The position numbers and the translations under genes are program-made. DNA of 7,662 nt, taken from assembly GCA_013362295.1 (NCBI GenBank), contig JABFWJ010000027.1:1-7662 (forward strand). The letters run 5' to 3'. The notes under the pieces are model-generated. The model did not search any database. It had not been told where the DNA came from and was given only the letters and a program-made list of their open reading frames with translations. Origin of the DNA: Thermoleophilia bacterium (lineage in GTDB: Bacteria > Actinomycetota > Thermoleophilia > Gaiellales > Gaiellaceae). Positions 5,128 to 7,662 of this stretch are shown piece after piece. Numbering within the stretch: the stretch's first letter is position 1; each line of letters opens with the position of its first letter.

Positions 5128-5133
5128 ATTCTA
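5128..5133 (-). promoter_or_regulatory. Possible internal -10 (TAGAAT) for the two-component genes
   Basis: On the minus strand TAGAAT, including the TAG stop of the radical SAM gene, matches the -10 consensus at five of six positions. It predicts a start near 5121, four bases before the regulator ATG. No convincing -35 is seen. It would allow expression independent of the upstream SOS-type promoter. Confidence 0.35.
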
Positions 5134-6030
5134 CGCGGAAAGTAGGGAAAGCTGTTCGTCGCGCCCTTTGGGGCGCAGCGGCTCGGTTCTTCGATCGCGG
5201 ATGCCGTGCTCCTGCGCGAGGCGGCGAACCTCCTTCCGCGCAGGCTCGGCCTCCGCCCGCGGCAGGTACGCGCCGTCTGCGTACAGCCGTTCGTAGTCGG
5301 GCAAGAGCTCGGGCCAGTCGCGCTCCAGGCACGCGAGGAAGTGCTCGCGCGTCCCCGGGCGAAGGTAGAGCAGGTTGGCCCAGATCCCGCACGCGCCGGC
5401 CTCGCGCGCCGCCACGACCACGCGCTCCATGGAGCGTGGGTGGTCGGAGAGGCCGGGGAGGAGCGGCGCCATGCCGACCGATGCCCGCACGCCCGCGTCC
5501 ACGAGCAGCCCCAGCGCGCGCAGGCGCTGCCGCGGCGGAGCCGTCCCGGGCTCGGTCGTCCGCCAGACGTCGTCGTCGACGGTCGGAACGGAAAACGTGA
5601 CGGACACCTCGGCGCGCCGCGACGCCTCCGCCAGGACGTCGACGTCGCGGACGATCATCGGCCCGCGCGTGATGATCGAGAACGGATTCGACGCGTCCCG
5701 CAGGGCCGCGAGGCAGGCACGTGTGAGCTTGTACCTGCCCTCCGCCGGCTGATAGGGATCGGTCGCCGCACCGATCGCGACCGGGTCGCCGCGCCAGCTC
5801 TTGCGCGCGAGCTCCGCGCGCAGGCGCTCGGCGACGTTCACCTTGACACGGATCGACGTGCCGTACCGGTCGTCCGACGGGCGGTCGGCGCGGCGTTCGA
5901 AGGCGCGGACGTAACAGAACGTGCAGCGGTGCACGCAGCCCATGTACGGATTGAGCGACCACTCGAAGGGCATGCCCTTCACACGGTTCAGCGCGGCCTT
6001 ACAGGGCTCCTCGCGGTACTCGACCCGCAT
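5131..6030 (-). CDS. Rv2578c-family radical SAM protein (spore-photoproduct-lyase-like)
   Basis: A 299-aa radical SAM protein. The cluster motif is GCVHRCTFCY with Cys32, Cys36 and Cys39 (CX3CX2C), binding a [4Fe-4S] cluster for SAM cleavage (family knowledge). Further landmarks are the N-terminal CKAALN, NPYMGC just before the cluster, GAATDPYQPAEGRYKLTR (about 108-125), SIITRGP and RASVGMAPLLPGLSD. Together these match the SPL-like Rv2578c family, whose reaction is unknown. The C-terminus is basic and ends QLSLL-SA (293-299), resembling a beta-clamp-binding peptide. ATG 6030 is preferred over ATG 6069. Homology begins soon after 6030, a LexA box (6043-6056) would otherwise be inside the gene, and TATACT (6042-6037) predicts transcription starting at 6030 itself (leaderless). 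It is first in a possible four-gene operon with the regulator, kinase and small protein. A DNA repair or nucleic-acid modification role is inference. Confidence 0.9.
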   Translation of the reverse strand: MRVEYREEPCKAALNRVKGMPFEWSLNPYMGCVHRCTFCYVRAFERRADRPSDDRYGTSIRVKVNVAERLRAELARKSWRGDPVAIGAATDPYQPAEGRYKLTRACLAALRDASNPFSIITRGPMIVRDVDVLAEASRRAEVSVTFSVPTVDDDVWRTTEPGTAPPRQRLRALGLLVDAGVRASVGMAPLLPGLSDHPRSMERVVVAAREAGACGIWANLLYLRPGTREHFLACLERDWPELLPDYERLYADGAYLPRAEAEPARKEVRRLAQEHGIRDRRTEPLRPKGRDEQLSLLSA

Positions 6031-6036
6031 GGCCAC

Positions 6037-6042
6037 AGTATA
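6037..6042 (-). promoter_or_regulatory. -10 element (TATACT) for a leaderless radical SAM transcript
   Basis: Read on the minus strand, TATACT matches the -10 consensus at five of six positions. The last T is seven bases upstream of position 6030, so the predicted first transcribed base is the A of the ATG. There is no Shine-Dalgarno, as expected for a leaderless mRNA. The -35 region is GC-rich and weak. Confidence 0.6.
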
Positions 6043-6056
6043 CGAACAGACGTTCG
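6043..6056 (-). promoter_or_regulatory. LexA-binding site (SOS box)
   Basis: CGAACAGACGTTCG is an exact CGAAC-N4-GTTCG palindrome and agrees with the Bacillus-type consensus CGAACRNRYGTTYC at all but the last base and with the mycobacterial core. It abuts the upstream edge of the radical SAM -10, so bound LexA would block RNA polymerase. From memory, the M. tuberculosis homologue Rv2578c is also reported as LexA-controlled, which supports the call. It also lies where the -35 of the divergent CNNM promoter would be. Confidence 0.85.
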
Positions 6057-6074
6057 TTCCGCCGCGCACCTGGC

Positions 6075-6080
6075 TATACT
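6075..6080 (+). promoter_or_regulatory. -10 element (TATACT) for the CNNM/CBS gene
   Basis: TATACT on the plus strand predicts a start near 6087 and a 60-nt leader before ATG 6147. The -35 position (about 6052-6058, GTTCGTT) is weak and overlaps the right half of the LexA box. A short stem, GCGCC at 6127-6131 and GGCGC at 6137-6141, lies just before the start codon in place of a clear Shine-Dalgarno. Confidence 0.5.
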
Positions 6081-6146
6081 CGCCCGACTGATTCGCGTGG
6101 ACGACGACCTGCCGCCGAGTACGCGCGCGCCTTCGGGGCGCCTGCG

Positions 6147-7469
6147 ATGACCTTCCTCCTGGAGATGCTGGCCCTCCTCGGCCTGCTGTTCGTGAACGCG
6201 TTCTTCGTCGCGGCCGAGTACGGCCTCGTGACCTCGCGGCGGACGCGGATCATGGAGCTGGAGCACGAGGGAAACCGCCGCGCCCGGGCGGTGCTCATGA
6301 TCACGGGCGACCCGCCGCGCTTCATCTCGGCGATGCAGCTGGGCGTGACGATCTCGAGCCTCGCGATCGGTGCCCTGGGCGAGCAGGTGCTCGCTGAGCG
6401 CTTCAACCACGTGATCGCGTCCGTGCTCGCCGTCGCCCTCGCGCTTCTGATCGTCACGTTTCTCCACGTGGTGATCGGCGAGCTCGTCCCGAAGGGGATC
6501 GCGCTCGGCCACCCGGAGCGCACCGCGCTCGCCGTCTCGACACCCGTGCGGTGGTTCTTCCTCGTCTTCCGGCCGCTGATCTGGCTTCTTCAGGAATCGA
6601 CGGCCGTGATCCTGCGGGCGCTCGGGCTCGAACCGCCGGGCGCCGAGCACGAGGCGCACTCGGAGGCCGAGCTGCGGATGCTGCTCTCCTCGTCGGCCGA
6701 GCAGGGCGAGATCGAGCACGAGGAGCAGGAGATGCTCTACAAGGTCTTCGACTTCGCCGACAAGGAGGTCGCCGACGTGATGGTGTCGCGGCCTGAGGTC
6801 GTCGCGATCTCGATCGCCCTGCCGCCCGAGGAAGCGCTCAAATCGGTGCTCGACTCGCCGTACACGCGGTATCCCGTCTACCGCGAGACGCTCGACGACA
6901 TCGTCGGCGTCCTCCACATCCGCGACCTGATCGTTGCCATGCACGACCGCGGCATCGTCGACGTCGACCTCGAGTCGCTCGTGCGGCCGGCTTACATGGT
7001 CCCCGAGACGAAGGACCTCGGCGCCCTGCTCACCGAGTTTCGGCGCACGAATCAGCACCTCGCCGTCGTGATCGACGAATACGGCTCCATGGAGGGCATC
7101 GTCACGCTCGAGGACCTGCTCGAGGAGATCGTCGGGGAGATCGAGGACGAGTTCGACCTGCCGGACGAGACGGTCGAGCGTGTGGACGACGACACCGTGC
7201 GCATCGACGGCACCTTCCCGATCGACGACTTCAACGAGCAGTTCAAGGCCGACCTGCCGCAGGACGACTTCCACACGATCGCGGGCTTCGTCTTCGGCCA
7301 GCTCGGCCGCGCCGCCGAGCCGGGGGACACCGTCACCGACGACGGCATCACGTTCACGGTCGACTCCGTGGCCGGCCAGCGGATCGACCGTCTGACCGTC
7401 AGGTTCCAGCCGTGGGATCGCCGCGACCCGCAGACGGCGGACGAGCCGACCGAGTCGCGAGAGGCGTGA
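6147..7469 (+). CDS. CNNM/CorC-type membrane protein (DUF21 + CBS pair + CorC_HlyC domain), 'hemolysin family'
   Basis: A 440-aa inner-membrane protein of the family often labelled hemolysin, TlyC or CorC. Members that have been studied act in Mg2+/Co2+ efflux or transport, not haemolysis. Domains in order: the CNNM transmembrane domain (about 1-190) with hydrophobic helices near 3-24, 60-80, 88-110 and 130-150, including NAFFVAAEYGLVTSRR (17-32) and VVIGELVPKGIAL (108-120). Next an acidic cytoplasmic linker with EAELRMLL and HEEQEMLYKVFDF (191-203), then two CBS domains (about 210-265 and 275-332) with RYPVYRETLDDIVGVLHIRDL and VVIDEYGSMEGIVTLEDLLEEIVGEI landmarks. Last is the CorC_HlyC transporter-associated domain (about 345-422), with DGTFPIDDFNE and TIAGFVFGQLG. 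Full family length. The CBS pair probably senses adenine nucleotides. Divergent from the radical SAM gene across a 116-bp promoter region, and overlapping the next gene by GTGA. Confidence 0.93.
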   Translation: MTFLLEMLALLGLLFVNAFFVAAEYGLVTSRRTRIMELEHEGNRRARAVLMITGDPPRFISAMQLGVTISSLAIGALGEQVLAERFNHVIASVLAVALALLIVTFLHVVIGELVPKGIALGHPERTALAVSTPVRWFFLVFRPLIWLLQESTAVILRALGLEPPGAEHEAHSEAELRMLLSSSAEQGEIEHEEQEMLYKVFDFADKEVADVMVSRPEVVAISIALPPEEALKSVLDSPYTRYPVYRETLDDIVGVLHIRDLIVAMHDRGIVDVDLESLVRPAYMVPETKDLGALLTEFRRTNQHLAVVIDEYGSMEGIVTLEDLLEEIVGEIEDEFDLPDETVERVDDDTVRIDGTFPIDDFNEQFKADLPQDDFHTIAGFVFGQLGRAAEPGDTVTDDGITFTVDSVAGQRIDRLTVRFQPWDRRDPQTADEPTESREA

Positions 7470-7662
7470 GCCGCCGCTCTTCGCGGCGCCGCTTCTGGGC
7501 GCCCGGCCGGGTCAACCTGATCGGCGAGTTCACCGACCTCGCGGGCGGCGTCGCACTCCCCGCCGCACTCGATCTCGGCATCACGCTCGAGTGCGAGCCG
7601 GACGACGCGCGGATCGAACTGCATTCGCGCGAGCTCGGCGAATCGGTCACCTTCGCCGCCGA
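7466..7662 (+). CDS. Galactokinase-like GHMP kinase, N-terminal part (runs off window)
   Basis: GTG 7466 overlaps the upstream TGA by 4 nt. The 65 visible residues contain APGRVNLIGEFTDLAGG (12-28) and ALPAALDLGI, which align with the galactokinase signature (GRVNLIGEHTDYNGG...VLP). GHMP kinases phosphorylate small alcohols with ATP; galactokinase makes galactose-1-phosphate. Arg15, Glu21 and Asp24 of the sugar-binding signature are present. The usual His is Phe22, the usual Tyr is Leu25 and the usual Asn is Ala26, so the sugar may differ from galactose. The N-terminus is short and Arg-rich. No separate promoter is visible, so it is probably read through from the CNNM gene. The catalytic core and C-terminus lie outside the window. 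Confidence 0.82.
   Translation, partial: MSRRSSRRRFWAPGRVNLIGEFTDLAGGVALPAALDLGITLECEPDDARIELHSRELGESVTFAA

Noticed and set aside
6031..6069. Upstream start (ATG 6069) for the radical SAM gene
   Set aside because: It would put the LexA box and the -10 inside the coding sequence and add 13 residues without family similarity.
5988..7274. Minus-strand open frame of 428 codons opposite the CNNM gene
   Set aside because: Charged low-complexity shadow of a full-length, well-conserved membrane protein; no domain visible.
1..7662. tRNA, rRNA, riboswitch or insertion-sequence remnants
   Set aside because: Reading both strands showed no tRNA-like ends, rRNA cores, transposase motifs or target-site duplications. 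Intergenic gaps are short (largest 159 nt) and explained by hairpins and promoters.

Overview
The window is a GC-rich chromosomal stretch that looks actinobacterial, possibly class Thermoleophilia (inference). Supporting signs are a LexA box of the Gram-positive/mycobacterial type (CGAAC-N4-GTTCG), an Rv2578c-type radical SAM protein, leaderless or near-leaderless gene starts, GTGA start/stop overlaps, and a small hypothetical protein of a kind I associate with that class. I see no rRNA, tRNA, CRISPR array or transposase.

Layout. (1) 1-1800: two tandem plus-strand genes for very basic, low-complexity histone H1-like proteins. The first (100-963) joins a short 'plasmid stabilization'-type N-terminal module to an Arg-Lys-Thr-Thr-Ala pentapeptide array and three Gly-Gly motifs. 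The second (1123-1740) joins an acidic head to a Lys-Arg-Thr-Thr-Ala tail built on a duplicated 81-bp unit. Each has a strong Shine-Dalgarno that can fold into a hairpin, and each is followed by a GC-rich inverted repeat. (2) 1835-3552: a two-gene operon with a 4-nt overlap, encoding a VOC-fold metalloprotein and a compact FAD-dependent oxidoreductase. (3) 3563-3637: two related hairpins between convergent genes. (4) 3643-6030, minus strand: four tightly packed genes, transcribed as radical SAM protein, NarL-type response regulator, short HisKA_3 histidine kinase with a degraded ATP-binding domain, and a 63-aa hypothetical protein. A near-perfect LexA box sits against the -10 of the first gene. 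(5) 6147-7662, plus strand: a CNNM/CBS/CorC-type membrane protein, overlapped by 4 nt by the start of a galactokinase-like GHMP kinase that leaves the window.

How the genes may work together. The two H1-like proteins probably coat DNA or RNA electrostatically. The VOC and FAD proteins are probably enzymes of one oxidative pathway, substrate unknown. The most interesting unit is the minus-strand cluster: an SOS-type operator in front of a radical SAM gene whose protein ends in a sliding-clamp-like peptide (QLSLL), followed after 13 nt by a two-component pair whose kinase keeps its phosphatase motif but lacks recognisable ATP-binding boxes. If co-transcribed, this links DNA damage to a two-component output. 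That link is inference.
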